From positions 5,471,501 to 5,535,500 of the forward strand of contig JAUIMM010000088.1 of the NCBI GenBank assembly GCA_031769625.1: a stretch of 64,000 bases of DNA, in the 5' to 3' direction. A program made the translations under genes and the position numbers. Positions 10,368 through 22,668 of the stretch are shown here, one piece after another. Source of the stretch: Taudactylus pleione (taxonomy: Eukaryota > Chordata > Amphibia > Anura > Myobatrachidae). The notes beneath the pieces were generated by a model. That model had not been told where the DNA came from. It ran no database searches and worked only from the letters and a program-made list of their open reading frames with translations. Each line of letters begins with the position of its first letter. Position 1 is the stretch's first letter.

Positions 10368-11265
10368 CCACTAGGATGCTAAGAACATCACAAAGTGTAC
10401 CGTGCCTTGGAAATATAACTAATTCATAATGAATGCATAGAGAAGATATTTGTTCACCCCCTAGAAATGCTGCCTTTCCTCAGTGTTAGTAATGGATGTT
10501 TGCTGAGCATGATGGGAACCATAGTTCAGGTTCAGTTCTTTATTTCCAGTTGCTGGCCTGTCACACAGTAAAATGCTTTTAACAATTAATTTCATACAAA
10601 AGTGACTCAGGGTTTATTGTTAAGAAAAGCCAGAGCTGCTTGATAAAGTGCATTCAAGAAGCTGTCTTGGCTAATTTTGCTACTTAGCAACGTAGGAAAT
10701 GTTAGCATCAAGTATTTAGTCATTGTCATCGAAGGCAGATACTTCATAAATGGTGCCACAATGCCATTTATTAAGAAAGGGTATAATTTCAAGAGTGAAT
10801 TTCCAAATTGGATTTAGGACTTTTAAGGCATTTAATGAATATTAAAAGGGAATTATACCACTTTTGACAGCAATTAAAGCATCAACTAAGGATCTGCATA
10901 GTTCATTGTGGTTCCATAATTGGTACCACTGCATATGGGCACAGATGTCGAAGAGTGACATTAAGGATATATTTAATACGGTCTGTTAATTTAGTGAAAA
11001 TAGGGAAATATCATAGAAAACTTTACTCTTTTCTTTTTCATATTTTACCTGTTTGTCCACTTCTATATATTACCTTGTCATGGACTAACAGAAAGCCATA
11101 TGTGTGCAACAATAAATACAAATATTTACCTGGTGAAAGAAAAAATATAAATAAAAATAAAACATTCCAGTTTACCTGATGCATCGGTAAAATATGAAAA
11201 TTGCTGGAGCATGAAATTATTCAAGACATTACATTACAAGGGCCAACATTTGTAAATGTGGCATA
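10368..11265. other. No recognised feature
   Basis: AT-rich, apparently unique sequence. No open reading frame with recognisable similarity, no RNA gene and no clear repeat. Confidence 0.55.
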
Positions 11266-11757
11266 ACGGGATCGGTTCAAATCCCAACACTGGAAGACCG
11301 GCAGTGAAGATCCCGACAGGTAAGTATTTTAACTATTTACTAACCTAACCCCCCCTAACCCTAACCCTCCCTTAGGGGTGCCTTACCCTAATCCCCCCCC
11401 CAAGTGCCTAACCCTAACCCCCCCTGTAAGTGCCCAAACCTACCCCCCTTCCCCGCAGCCTAAACCTAAGTTTCCTGGGGGGGTGTCTAACCTTAACCCC
11501 CCTTTCCCTAGCCTAACCCTAACCCTCCCAGGGGGGTGCCTAACCCTAAGTCTCCCCCGGGAGCCCCTATTGTAACCTCCTTCCCCATGGGTGTCCGCAC
11601 CTGGTGCCCGGCTTACCTTTGATCAGTATGCCGGGCGTTGGGCTCCCGGCATAGGTAAAATGACAGTCGTCGGGATCTCGACGACTGTCATTAGACCCCT
11701 GCTGGGATTAGACAGTCGGGAAGCCGGAAGTCGGCATTTTGACCGTCGGCTTCCTGA
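11266..11757. mobile_element. Repeat element with telomere-like CCCTAACC interior, copy 2
   Basis: Related in layout to 4925-5345 but reversed. 11344-11545 carries many CCTAACCCTAACCC-like motifs separated by C-runs. The right flank has GTCGGGATCTCGACGACTG inverted pairs and CGGGAAGCCGG. It abuts or is broken by the MITE relic that begins near 11758. Confidence 0.55.
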
Positions 11758-12229
11758 GCGCTCGCAAGCGTGTCGATGTTGGGCCAGTGCGCATGCGCAC
11801 GGCCAAGCCGTCGCTATGGTCTTGCTACAAAGGGGGCATGCTGTCGATGGTGAGTGACAGCACGCCCCCTTTGGTGGGCGTGCCGGGGGCGTGGCTGCCC
11901 AGACAGAGGCGTTCCCATGGGAACGCCTACCGTCTGGGGCCGCCCCCCCTGACATCACAAGTGATGTCATTGGTAGTGCTTTTGGCTCTGATAGAGCCAA
12001 AATCACTCCAGGGCTTGCGGCAGACGAGACCCTACCACAAGGGTCTCGTCGCAAACCCGATGGTCGCGATGGTCTTGACCATCTCGACCATCTTTTTGGC
12101 CGCTCGCTATAGCTGTGGGTGGTCACCCACAGCTATGCGGGCGACCAGGACGCCGCTCTAAAAAAAGAGAGGGAGGGCACTGATTCAGAGCGAGCGCTCT
12201 GAAAGAGCGTCCGGCTCTGAATCAGGCCC
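11758..12229. mobile_element. GGCCTGATTCAG-family MITE, left end lost
   Basis: The interior matches the copy at 27511-28028 closely (GACAGCACGCCCCCTTTGG, GAGGCGTTCCCATGGGAACG, GTGATGTCA, CTCTGATAGAGCC, CGATGGTCGCGATGG). The right end GGCTCTGAATCAGGCCC is intact. The left TIR is missing, with the interior running directly into the preceding element. Confidence 0.75.
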
Positions 12230-13130
12230 TGAGTTTCCTTGGTCTCCCTAGCCATTAGTGATTACTGTTTTATGGACATCTGAGTCCCTCTAACTGGCCA
12301 GTCTGAAAGGAGTTTGGAGTCACTTACCAGTAATTACCCCAATATAGTTTTCAGAGAAATTTGCAATGTGTAGCCCATTTCTCTGAAGACTCTAGAAATC
12401 CTATTCATGTGGCTACTGGTTTGTACACTACTTTTCATTCACACAACACAACATGAGTAGCCTCTTGCTTGCAGGATGTCCATTAATCCTCTTCAAATGT
12501 GGCATTAGCTCCCAGGACATAACAAGACACAGATGCAATCCCTCTCTATTTCACTAATGTTATGTTCTCACCTTTTTGCTGCCATTATTCAGCAATACTT
12601 CTCAATATATGGTGCAGTATTAAAGGAAAATAGTGTTAAAGGAAATTTCTTATGTGCTCACTATTTCTATACACAATTCCTAAATAGTCTTGTTCATTCC
12701 CTATAAACCACACCTATTTAGTGGTGTCACTATGGGGGTGCAGGCCGCACCGGGTGTCACCCACGGAGGTGGTGACAACAAAATGTCGGCTCCTTCTCAG
12801 TGACAGGTGCGGAGTGCTGCAGTGTGACATTCTCATGCAGCACTCGGCTCCTGTCACAAAGGAGGAGCCGGCAGTGTAGGCACAGTCTCAGGGGACAGCC
12901 CAGCATATCCGGGGATGCTGGGCACGCCCCCAGAGTGATGCAATCAGTAGTTCCTTGAGGGCACGCCCTCTTTATGGTAGGTCAAGCCCCCTTTTCCGGA
13001 GGATTTGCAGTGCGCACTGGGAGTCACCAGACCCGGTGTCGCATCTGTATCTACTCCAGTCGTTTCATCACATTACAGTACAAATCATACAACCCTCATA
13101 GAGTTCTCTATCCAGCAGTTACTATTTCAC
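12230..13130. other. Intergenic, no gene; possible repeat at 12717-12965
   Basis: No exon or RNA gene is seen. GC-rich sequence at 12717-12965 (GGTGTCACTATGGGGGTGC and GGGTGTCACCCAC) looks like a dispersed repeat by composition and internal palindromes, but I cannot set its ends. Confidence 0.4.
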
Positions 13131-13298
13131 AGGGGAGATGTATCAAACCTTGGAGAGAAATAAAATGGAGAGAGATAAAGTACCAACCAATCAGCTCCTA
13201 ACTGTCATTTTCTAACACAGCCTGTAAAGTGACAGATAGGAGCTGATTGGTTGGTACTTTATCTCTCTCCACTTTATCTCTCTTAGTACATCTCCCCT
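13131..13298. mobile_element. Palindromic MITE, TIR AGGGGAGATGTATCAA type
   Basis: The left end AGGGGAGATGTAT pairs with ACATCTCCCCT at 13288-13298. Inner arms CCAACCAATCAGCTCCTA and TAGGAGCTGATTGGTTGG are perfect complements. About 168 bp, no TSD evident. It shares inner arms with 1965-2136. Confidence 0.75.
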
Positions 13299-13691
13299 GA
13301 AGTGTTATGGAACCCTCAATTACAAAGATCTCCAGAGTAACCTGAATTCTTTGTGGCATGAATTCAACAAGAAGCTGTAAACATTGCGATTCATATTACA
13401 CAGTTGCACATATATGAGGTATGGCTATTAAATAAAGTTACTGTACTTGTAAAAGTAAATTATACTGCGTGAGTTAATAGGGAGTGGGGGAACATTGATA
13501 TTGACCTTGGGCTATCGGAATACGTTTTTGCAAGTTTCACCCTTCTCACACAGATAGTTTTCTGTCACACAGCGTTGGAAGAATTTGTGTTTTTCCTGTG
13601 CGTTGTAAAAATACTTATTTCAAAAGTAAATCAATGTGATTTTGGTTGAATTAAACAAAACAACCACTAAATCTTTCCAGAAGCTAACCGA

Positions 13692-14174
13692 GGGGGGTAT
13701 CCACTAGACGATAAAGTTGAACGATTGAACGATAATGATAAAATCGTTCGATAATCGTTCGATAATCGTTCAAACATCGTTTGAACATCGTTTGCAAATC
13801 GTGCAGTAATTGTTTCTAACGATGTACGATGCGCGTTCCCGCTGGTCGTTTGATCATCTCCTCCATCGACTGAACATGCAGGTCAATTTCACTTGATTGC
13901 TTACAAATCGTTTACACATCGTTTACACATCGTTCACGCTGAACAATCAAACGACGAATCACTATCTGCCCAGTATAGCTGAAAGCTCTCAATCACAGAT
14001 TAAAACAACATAGTTTATTGTTAGATCTTTTGCAAATCGTTTGCAAATCTTTTGCAAATCGTTTGCAAATCTTTTGCAAATTGTTCACAGTGGAAGATCA
14101 TATTTCAAGGGAAACTTCAAGGGAAAATCGTTAAGAGGTTGGACAGGGATAAAATCGTCTAGTGGATGCCCCCC
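13692..14174. mobile_element. MITE with TIR GGGGGGTATCCACTAGACGAT, nested in mariner
   Basis: The left end GGGGGGTATCCACTAGACGA pairs with TCGTCTAGTGGATGCCCCCC at the right. The interior is built from repeated ATCGTTTGCAAATCGTT-like motifs at 13735-13830, 13900-13940 and 14025-14090. It splits the mariner coding region. No convincing TSD. Confidence 0.75.
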
Positions 14175-14582
14175 TTTATGCGGGAGATTGTATGTCACGT
14201 GCACGTGTGGTTGAGTGGCACAAAAGATTTAGTGACAGTCATGAGGATGTCGAAGCTGTTGAATATCCCAGAAAGCCTAAAAACCTAATGAAAATGTGGA
14301 AAAAATTTAGAAAATTGTTGGGTCAAGATCTTAACATGACAAAAGTTTGTGCTAAGTTAGTTTCAAGACTTCTTAAGACCAAAAGAAAATTTGTACAGAC
14401 AAGCAGATCCGCATTTTTTAGATAAAGTTATTACCTGTGATGAAATATGGATCTTCCAGTACGATCCTGAGACAAAACGCCAGTCCATACATAGGAAAAC
14501 ACCGTCATAACCAAGAATGAAGAAAGTACGTCAAAACAAATAGAAAATTCAATGCCATGTTAATTGTTTTCTTTGATATCAA

Positions 14583-15290
14583 GGGGGAGATGTATTAACG
14601 GCGATATCGCCGATGCGGTACATCCCCCCTGACTTCACGTACACACCGCGGTTAATTACCGCAGTATAGGGGAGATGTATTAAGGCCGAAAATGCGGTAA
14701 AACCCCCGAAAATGGCATTTTCGTGGGTTTTACCGCATTCCCCGTATGTATTAAGCAGCAGAATGCGCAGAAAGACTTCTGGGTGTTCAACCCAGAAGTC
14801 CCTCTGCCCGGCAGCATCGGCAGCATTGCAAAGGACAGCTCTCATCGAGAGAGCTGTCCTTTGCAAAATCCTTGGTACATACCGTGGTAATTAACCGCGG
14901 TATGGATGCGAAGTCAGGGGGGATGTACCGCATCTCCCCCTATGTACCAAGGATTTTGCAAAGGACAGCTCTCTCGATGAGAGCTGTCCTTTGCAATGCT
15001 GCCGGGCAGAGGGACTTCCGGGTTGAACACCCAGAAGTCCTTCTGCACATGCGCAGAAGGACGCGGGCCGCGGGGGCTCATGGGAGGGTTCCGATCGGAT
15101 CCCTCCCAGGTCCGAGCGTCGCGTTAAGAAGCCCATAGGCTTCTGTTGGGTAACGCCACCTGAAGGTGGCATTACCTAGCGACGCGAAGCTGCATTCTGC
15201 TGCTTAATACATACGGGGAATGCGGTAAAACCCCCGAAAATGCCATTTTCGGGGGATTTACCGCATTTTCGCCGTTAATACATCTCCCCC
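14583..15290. mobile_element. Nested palindromic MITE, TIR GGGGGAGATGTATTAA, inside mariner
   Basis: The ends are GGGGGAGATGTATTAACGGC and GCCGTTAATACATCTCCCCC, with the 3-bp TSD CAA (14580-14582 and 15291-15293). A second copy of the same TIR starts at 14670, so one member appears to sit inside another. Segments such as GGACAGCTCTC and CAGAAGTCCCTCTGCCCGGC recur in inverted order at 14940-15050, making a very large hairpin. Confidence 0.8.
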
Positions 15291-15599
15291 CAAGGGTGTT
15301 ATTTTGGAAGACTGGGTATCAGAAGGTGCAACAATGGATCAACATTACTACAAATATGTTCTAGCAACTTTGAGAGAAAGAATCAGAAGAAAGTGAAATC
15401 TGTACTCAAGAGAAACCATTTTGGATCAGTTATTGAGGTAAAGAAAAAAACAAAGGAGATGTTGAGACAGCTGACAGGTAATGAGCTACAGTACAACACA
15501 GCTTTGACCAATGGAAAATAAGAATACAGCTGTGTGTGGATGCAGAAGGGGTGTACATAGAAGGGGAATGGATTTAAAATATACTCAATATAAGTTAAC

Positions 15600-16297
15600 G
15601 TAAATTATAGCTTCAATCTCGTTATGTAATTGCTGCACCTCGTGTGCCGCGACTGTCCCATTCCACCACATCCCAAGGGTGGGATTGAGATCTGGTGAAT
15701 GTGGAGGCCGTTGGAGTACACTGAACTCATTGTCATGTTCGAGTAACCTGCTTGAAATGTTGTGTGTGCATTCTGAAAAGCAGTGTTATCTTTATTGAAG
15801 AAGTCGTTAGAAGTTGGGTAGGCTGTGGTCATAAAGGGATGTACACTGTCAGCAACAATACTCAATGCAGTGCTCAACTGGTATTATGGAGCCTAATGTG
15901 GGCCAAGAAAACATACCATTATACAACCACCAGCATGGACCATTGTCCCAGGGCAGGATGGACCCATGGATTAATGTTGTTTACACAAATCTGACCCTAC
16001 CATTTGCATTCTTCAAACCAGGCAACGTTTTTCCAAACTTCAATTGTCCAGTTTTGGTGAGCCTGTGCCCGCTACAGCCTCAGTTTCCTGTTTATAGCTG
16101 TCAGGATTGGAATTTGGTGTGGCCTTCTGCTGCTGTAGCTCATCCACTTCAAGGTTCAAAGTGCTGTGAGTTCAGAGAGGCTTTTCTGCATACTACTGTT
16201 GTCCTGCATGATTATGTGGGTTGTTGTTGTCTTCCTGTGAGCTTGAACCAATTTGGTCATGTTTCTCTGACCTCTCTCATTAATAAAGCTTTCTTCT
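15600..16297 (-). pseudogene. Tc1-like transposase relic, C-terminal piece
   Basis: Read on the minus strand, 16297 to 15600 follows a Tc1-type transposase: FINERGQRNMTKLVQAHRK, then a central DDE region and VADSVHPFMTTAYPTSNDFF near the second catalytic Asp, ending with a degraded SPDLNP-type region. Many stops and frameshifts show an old copy. The missing N-terminal piece is at 30849-31035, and the two join almost exactly at the residue where this one starts. The gap is the 14.5-kb composite between them. Confidence 0.75.
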
Positions 16298-17715
16298 TCA
16301 TGGGCCATAGGGCTCCACAGGGGAGACAATGGGGTGTAGGTGGGACTTGAGGACCGGACACCAACAGCAAAGCTTTTCAATCCCAGGATGCTTCGGTTCT
16401 TCCGCCTATACCCCGCCCACAGCTGTTTCAGATGTATTGAATGAAGGCAGACACTGCATGTTAGTTTCAAGTAGCGATGTTGTCCAAAAAAAACACTTAA
16501 CCAAAAACCACACCCACATCACAAGTAGCTGCACCTTATAAAAGCCTACATAGAACCACTAGGTGGTGCCAAATACATAAGATTAACATTACACTTACAT
16601 CTACCTTTTTTAACATATGCTATAACATAACTATAAATTAAGTCTGTCAGGTGGCCGTGACTGACGTCCACTACGTGAATAGACAGGATCTCGTTGAGCC
16701 GGAGTTTTTAACAAGATTCAGTTGATCTTAATTATATATCTTGTAATTTTAGAATAACATTATGAACAGACTATGAGTGCTTAAACTCTGTACTGTGTTA
16801 AATTGTTAGATAATTATAGATAATGTTCTCATATGTACAGATTTTTCACCGCTTGAATATTTACATCATATAACGTCACAAAGGGTGTGTGACCTATGAT
16901 AATTAGGCCACGCCCCCATTACCGATTGCCACATGCAATGTTGGGGCACCCTCTAAAGTGCCGACACAGGGTGCTTCAACTCCTGGAGCCGGCCCTGCCA
17001 TAGTTCCCGTGATCCACAGCTATTGCTCTACTAAGAGTGTCACTTATGCACATCTCAGGGCCTGGCTTGTAAGTGACACAGAGATTATAATGCTGTAATA
17101 TTATCTTCATACTCTGATGTCTTTTAGGTGCCAAAAGAAGAGGCTTCTTAAAGATGGCAGTTAGCGACTTATGGTCAGTCTCCACAGTAATCATGTCCCG
17201 GTCGTATAGAAAGTTATGAAAACGGGAAAAAGCAAAAACAATGCTAAAGCACTCTTTTTCAATTTGTGCATAATTCTGCTCAGTTGGAGCCAATGCCCTT
17301 GAAGCAAATGCAACTGGTTGTCCTTCTTGCATCAGGTAACATCCCAGTCCAGTTTTACTGGAATCACTCTGTATAGTGACTGGCTTGGTAACATCATAAA
17401 ACTTCAGTACAGGTGTAACTGTGACCAAATGCTTTATTTCCTGCTCTGCCTTATCATGTTTTGGAAGCCAGTGCCATATCGTATCTCTGTCTAGAAGTCT
17501 GCTCAGAGGTTCACATACTTCTGAAAGGCGAGGCATAAATTTGGCCAAATATGTCACAAATCCAATCAAATGTTGCACTGACTTTACACCAGTGGGCGTT
17601 GGCATTTCTAAGGCAGCTCTAACTTTTTCAGGGTCAATTTTCAAACCTTCAGAGGACAGGATATGACCATGAAAATTAACCTCTTTCAATTTAAATTGCA
17701 GTTTCTTCATACTAA

Positions 17716-17890
17716 GGGGTATATTTACTAAAGTGAGAGTTTGTAGGAATGGAGATGTTGCCCATAGCAACCAATCAGATTCTACTTAACATTTAACTAG
17801 CACCTTCTAGAAGATAATAGCTAGAATCTGATTGGTTGCTATGGTTAACATCTCCACTTCTAAAAACTCTCACTTTAGTAAATATACCCC
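17716..17890. mobile_element. PIF/Harbinger-like MITE, CAACCAATCAGATTCT family, nested in Gypsy RT
   Basis: GGGGTATATTTACTAAAGTG at the left and its complement at the right form a 175-bp palindrome with the perfect 3-bp TSD TAA (17713-17715 and 17891-17893). It separates the RT palm from the thumb and must be younger than the Gypsy copy. Confidence 0.9.
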
Positions 17891-18669
17891 TAAGTCTTAA
17901 TTTCACTTGCCTGCAACGATCCAACAGTGCTAGTAACTTGCGCTTATGATCATCCTCTGCTTCCTTTTCTGTCTCCCCACAGCCAACAAGAAGAATATCA
18001 TCTGCTATCGGCTCAATGCCGCAAAGTCCAATCAGCAATTCATGTTGTTTTCACTAGTAAACTTCAGGTGCCATGGAAAGTTTAAGCCATCTTTCCTACG
18101 CCAGGGGGTCCAAAAGTTGGTCATATAGCTGCTTTTTTCATCCAGCTTACAGTACATTGCAGAAATGCATCACGTGCATCAACCAGCGTAAAGACTTTTG
18201 CTTTGGGAAGCTTATATAAAACATCCTCTAATGTTGGCATAATATAATGAGATCTCTGCAGTGCTTGATTTAAAAAATTAGGATCAATACAGATTCTTAA
18301 CTTGTCAGACTTTGCCACAATGACCATATTGCTAATCCAGTCAGTTGGTCCAGTCACAGGTGCAATATGTCCATCTGCTTCATACTGATCAAGTAAAGCT
18401 TTCACTCTTGGCTTCAGGGCTATAGGCATATTGCGTGGAGCACACTGGAATGGTGAAACAAGTTCAAAATGTACTTCCCCAGGAACAGACTTCACTGGTC
18501 CCTTGAACACATCATCATAGGCATCTATTATTTGCTCTTTCCTTAATGGTCCAGACAAATCATGTTCCATCTTATGAAGCTCAGCAGGAATAGTAAATTA
18601 CATCAACCCCAAACACTCACACGTGGAACCTGACAATAATGGTTTCTGATAGGTCTCCACAATGTAGCA

Positions 18670-19235
18670 TGTGGATTGTCAAAGCCGGATAATCAGCTGA
18701 GACAGAATCTGTTTACAATCGGAATCTGTGCGACGCCATCTCACGAATGGCGACAAGACTCCATGTTAGAAATAGATCACACAACGCCATTTTGTCAAAA
18801 CCGCAGAGTAACACTCTTCCCCAGACACATACCAACAGTGTTTAACATACATAAAAAATGACTTATTAGCATTAGAACACTTTTTAGTAATCCTTCCAGA
18901 AATCATGCCCTGATGTACACAAAGCCCATTCTGGGGACAACCTTGCATAGAGAAATACCAAAACAACTAGAATAACATCCTCCTGAGAAAAGTAAATAGA
19001 ATAGACAATACACCAGAATACTGTGAGTGTTTTACATACAAATTGGGAATCCCTGTATATAGACAAGTATAGTTGTGGCAATTGAATTTGTTTGAATCCT
19101 AAACAGGTTTTAGTCTCACTATCAGACAGAATGGCCCCAGCTTCACAGCTGGGGGTCTCCACCTTGTTTGAGAAGTGAAGCTCACTGCCCATAACACATT
19201 TGCATTGCAGTTTGAAACTGTTAGTAAGGAATGAA

Positions 19236-19276
<41 letters not shown>

Positions 19277-20140
19277 AAATCCATCATAAATAGAATCTCA
19301 TGCATAAACACTGCACATTACGCACAGTTGTGCTGATAACATGACGCACAGTAGTGAATGCACAATATTCTGCATGTGAACGCTGTTTATTAGCTGCATG
19401 CATGCACATCTGCCCCAAATCAGATAAACCTAACTAGCGCCTTTTCCCAAACCCCTAATACTTACATAATGCACACTCACATAAAAGGTCCCATAGCTTT
19501 AAAGTATAAGATCCAAGTTTTAGACATTTATTACAAATGCTGTGAAATAAAGACTATTTTGGTATCTAAGGTTTAATACGTGATAAGTAAGCCATGTTTG
19601 ATATTATACTGATCCACACTTTCTCAACAGCTTCCCGGTATCATCGGTGTGAAGATCGCAACATGCATTCTCAAATTATGGACTGTAGAGATATAAAGCA
19701 CCAAAATGTATTTTGTGAAACCAACAGCCTAGATTTGCATGCAGGGGAAATAGAGGAGGCAACAAGCTGTTAGAGGCTGTTCTGTGTCCATTTGAACCAA
19801 CCTGTTAAATGCCATGTAACAAATGCACCCACACTGGGAACCAATGGGATCAGCAACAAACTCCTCTATTGTGTTGTCTGTTTCTGTGAGGGTATAAATG
19901 TGTGTGTTGTGACCCCAGTCTGGAGTCTTCTTGCTGATTGCTGATTGACGGAGGTTTCTTGCTGATGCCGGTATCTGGTCCAGAGCGCGTGCATATGTAT
20001 GACTGTATCTTGGGTCTGTATAATTCTTTGCGCTAAATTGTACTTAGATCACAGCGTGTAACTGACTGTACTTTGCAAATAGCGTCAATTTAAGAGGTTT
20101 ATAGGCAGGGTTTAGAAGGTATAGGTAGGTGCGTATAGAG
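18670..20140. mobile_element. Unidentified 1.47-kb insertion in the Gypsy protease region, possibly a solo LTR
   Basis: The protease reading breaks at about 20140 (after RILDF) and resumes at about 18665 (VETYQKPLLSG), so the intervening DNA is an insertion. It has TATAAAT at 19893-19899 followed by a CT-rich start-site-like stretch, and a (TA)n tract at 19241-19273. LTR identity is only a guess from these promoter features; I could not find a clean TSD or TG/CA ends. Confidence 0.45.
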
Positions 20141-20599
20141 GTTGAAATCCAGTATCCTTAGGGTACGTCCACTAATGACGCATTCTGTTCTGAACTGACC
20201 CAATGATTTCATTAGCTCCCCAGAATACAGCTTCAGTTTAGTGTCGCTTGGCAGTAATGGGACTCTAGGAGCCAATTTCATCTTATCACTCAGACTCATC
20301 ACATCACATGTTGCACCTGAGTCTAATTGGCATGGTTGCCTTTTATTATTCAAATTCAGATGTGCAAACCACTTTTGGCCTTCTGATCTCACAGTCCCAA
20401 TACATTTTGTTGTATAAATCACCTCAGCACTATGGGTATCTGTCAAATTATCCCTGCTGTGCTGCTGTCTCTGCAGCATTAACATTAACAATCTGTCTGT
20501 CCATTGCTCTGATTCTCTGGTCAGTGAGCTCTGCTGTGCGACACATTTTAAAAGCTGCTGACAGATCTAAATTCCGCTTTCTTAACCACTTGCCTGGCA

Positions 20600-22525
20600 T
20601 GGTTGCATCAGATGCGACCACACCAGACTGGGCTTTCCCTGACATGGTCACATCTGATGTGACCAGTCAGAATTGCCCACTAGGTGCCTGTGGGAAGCTA
20701 ATCTTCCCACAGCTGCCTATATCAGAGGGACCTCCCAGTCCCTCTACACCTGTGGCTCCTTCTCCTGTATGTCCCGATCACTGCTGGCCACAGTGTAAGA
20801 GGTGTGTGGTGCAGTGCCTGCTGCCGTGCAGGTGTACTTCTGTATCCTACCTTGTGTCGCACCCTCTCACCTTCAGGCCATATGGGAAACAGATGGTCCT
20901 GGAAAATCTAACTGGGAACAACGCAGTGACCTAGGAGGGAGAAGAGGAGATGAGAGCTGTCCTCTCTATGCTGACCGATACGCCCTATCTGATTGAAGAC
21001 TTCAACAAATGAGTTTGGGTTTAAGTGAAGAAGTGAAGATCATCACTGGCACTATTGGCCTCAGATCCCAAGTTGCACCTATAGGTACTCACGCGCCAGG
21101 TGAAGACTCCACCTTGCACTGGAGTGCAAGGTGCACTTTACGCCTTGAAGAAAAGGAAGATAGGCAGAGACAAACGGACAGTAACAATCAGACAAACACA
21201 AAGGTGCTCACCGGTGGTACTCTTGAGCTCTGTTTCGTTTGATCCCGCACACAGGTCCCTGTAGGGGAGAGAATAATATGGGTTCTAACCTATTCTAGAA
21301 GTGTGTCACCCTTTTATGTCATCTGAATCTACAAAAGCAATGGCCCTAACTCACTGGCCCGACTAAAACTATATATGGTGTGACAGATCCTTTTACTTCA
21401 ACAAGCAACAGTGCTACATTATTTTACCCTGCACGACACAACAGACAAAACAATACCAGGATGATTAACCTTATAAAGTGACATAAGAACTGTCTGTTTA
21501 AGCCTGACTATTAAGAGCTGGCCAACTCTTCCCCTAGGTGACTGGAAAACACTATTTAGTTTCATTTGAGCCGTACAGCTTTCCATGGGGTACTTGGAGG
21601 GTCAGAGTTATTTTGGTGGGAGCCTGACAGCTCTCCATGCAAGGGATGTATTCAGAGAAGTGGGAGCCTGACAGCTCTTCATGGGGTACTTGGAGGGTGA
21701 GAATTGCACAACTGCTTACACCTCTATGCACTTACACAGGGCTACCTACTTACTATACCAGTGGTCTCTGCCTATTGCCCAGAACCACTGCCAATGGGCT
21801 CAGGGCCTAACGCCCAGGGTCTTACCAGCAGCTCAGGCTTTTAAGCCTGCCTACTGCAGGACACACAGGGGCTGGGGCCTATTGCCCAGAGTCCCCTTTA
21901 TATATGTTGACTCTATGGACCTGTCTAATGTTGGGTCTCAGCTAGTGGCCTGGGCCTAATGCCCTGGGACACTTTATGCAGGGCTCAGGCCTATGGACCA
22001 GCCTAATAGGGACTTAATTGGGCCTAGTGCCTACCTGTAAGTGTACAGGTCTAAGGCCTGGCTGATGCCCATGGGCCTAGTGCCCACCTATTTGCTGAAC
22101 ACCCAGATCACTCACTCCTAACAGGGCCAATGAAATTCTATAGGGCCTACTGCCCTCTATAGTGCCAGTGCCTAGTGCCCACCTCTTTACCCATAGACCT
22201 AAGGCCTTGTGCCCGACACCTGGTGGTCTAGGGAGTTATAAATAAGTGGTAGTGGCCCAACGCCACCTACCCGAATTGTTGGAAGAGGCTGCAGTGGGGT
22301 GCTTTATTAAACTCTTTTGCATTCCACCACTGCAGGCCTCTCTGGTCCTCAGCCAATGCTCCACCTCCTGCCGACTGCCGCCATGCTCAAGGCTCAGCCA
22401 CCGTCTACTTAGTTGAGCCCGATGTCTTCTGGCCTCTTCCGAGTCCACTGGAGCTCTTCTGTGGAGGTCCATCTTCTTTCCGTGCCACCGTCTGACTGGG
22501 CTCTCCCACCCGGCAGCATCCAATA
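20600..22525. other. No gene; degenerate GGCCTAATGCCC-type repeats at 21690-22240
   Basis: 20580-20700 starts with CTTAACCACTTGCCTGGCATG, a likely dispersed repeat. 21560-21710 holds a short tandem duplication (GGGGTACTTGGAGGGT twice). 21690-22240 carries many variants of GGCCTAATGCCCTG and CCTAGTGCCCACCT. A shorter relative of this stretch is at 55590-55720. No protein is recognised. Part may belong to the DIRS copy or to another element split by the mariner at 22528. Confidence 0.4.
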
Positions 22526-22668
22526 TACGAGGGTTGCCCAAAAAGTAATGCCTAAATGCTCATAACTCTAAAATAATATGCAACATTTATTTGAAACTTT
22601 GTCAGTTTGTAGTTTAATATGTCTGCTAGCTATATATGCATTTTTGTTTAGGTAGTCCAAGAAATACC

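Larger units (their letters stand above)
13415..15600 (+). mobile_element. mariner relic 1, with two nested MITEs
   Basis: The left TIR TGAGGTATGGCTATTAAA at 13415 matches the right TIR of the mariner at 59300 in reverse complement. Between the two MITEs (14175-14582) is the N-terminal part of a mariner transposase: ARVVEWHKRF, then KVCAKLVSRLL and the D1 region CDEIWIFQYDPETK. After the second MITE, 15294-15500 continues with the WINITTN block and the C-terminal end. Stops and frameshifts are frequent and the right TIR is not clear. Dead copy. Confidence 0.85.
16976..20600 (-). pseudogene. Gypsy-type LTR retrotransposon relic: capsid end, protease, RT, RNase H
   Basis: On the minus strand in order: a gag/nucleocapsid tail (about 20580-20450), protease with LDSGATCDVM (about 20330-20300), RT fingers (ISNMVIVAKSDKLRICIDP, 18350-18280), palm motif IADDILLVG (about 18010-17985) in place of the usual YxDD, RT thumb (NFHGHILSSEGLKIDPEKV, about 17680-17620), and RNase H (SDSSKTGLGCYLMQ and ETDHKSLTAIF, 17390-17160). 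Integrase and LTRs are not found; the gene stops at about 16976 against a repeat end. It is broken by frameshifts, by a MITE at 17716, and by a 1.47-kb insertion at 18670-20140. Confidence 0.85.

Noticed and set aside
15865..16350. Plus-strand frame of 161 codons
   Set aside because: Antisense to the Tc1-like relic; no independent similarity.
20308..20934. Plus-strand open frame of 208 codons
   Set aside because: It overlaps the Gypsy protease region on the opposite strand and has no recognisable domain; a shadow frame.
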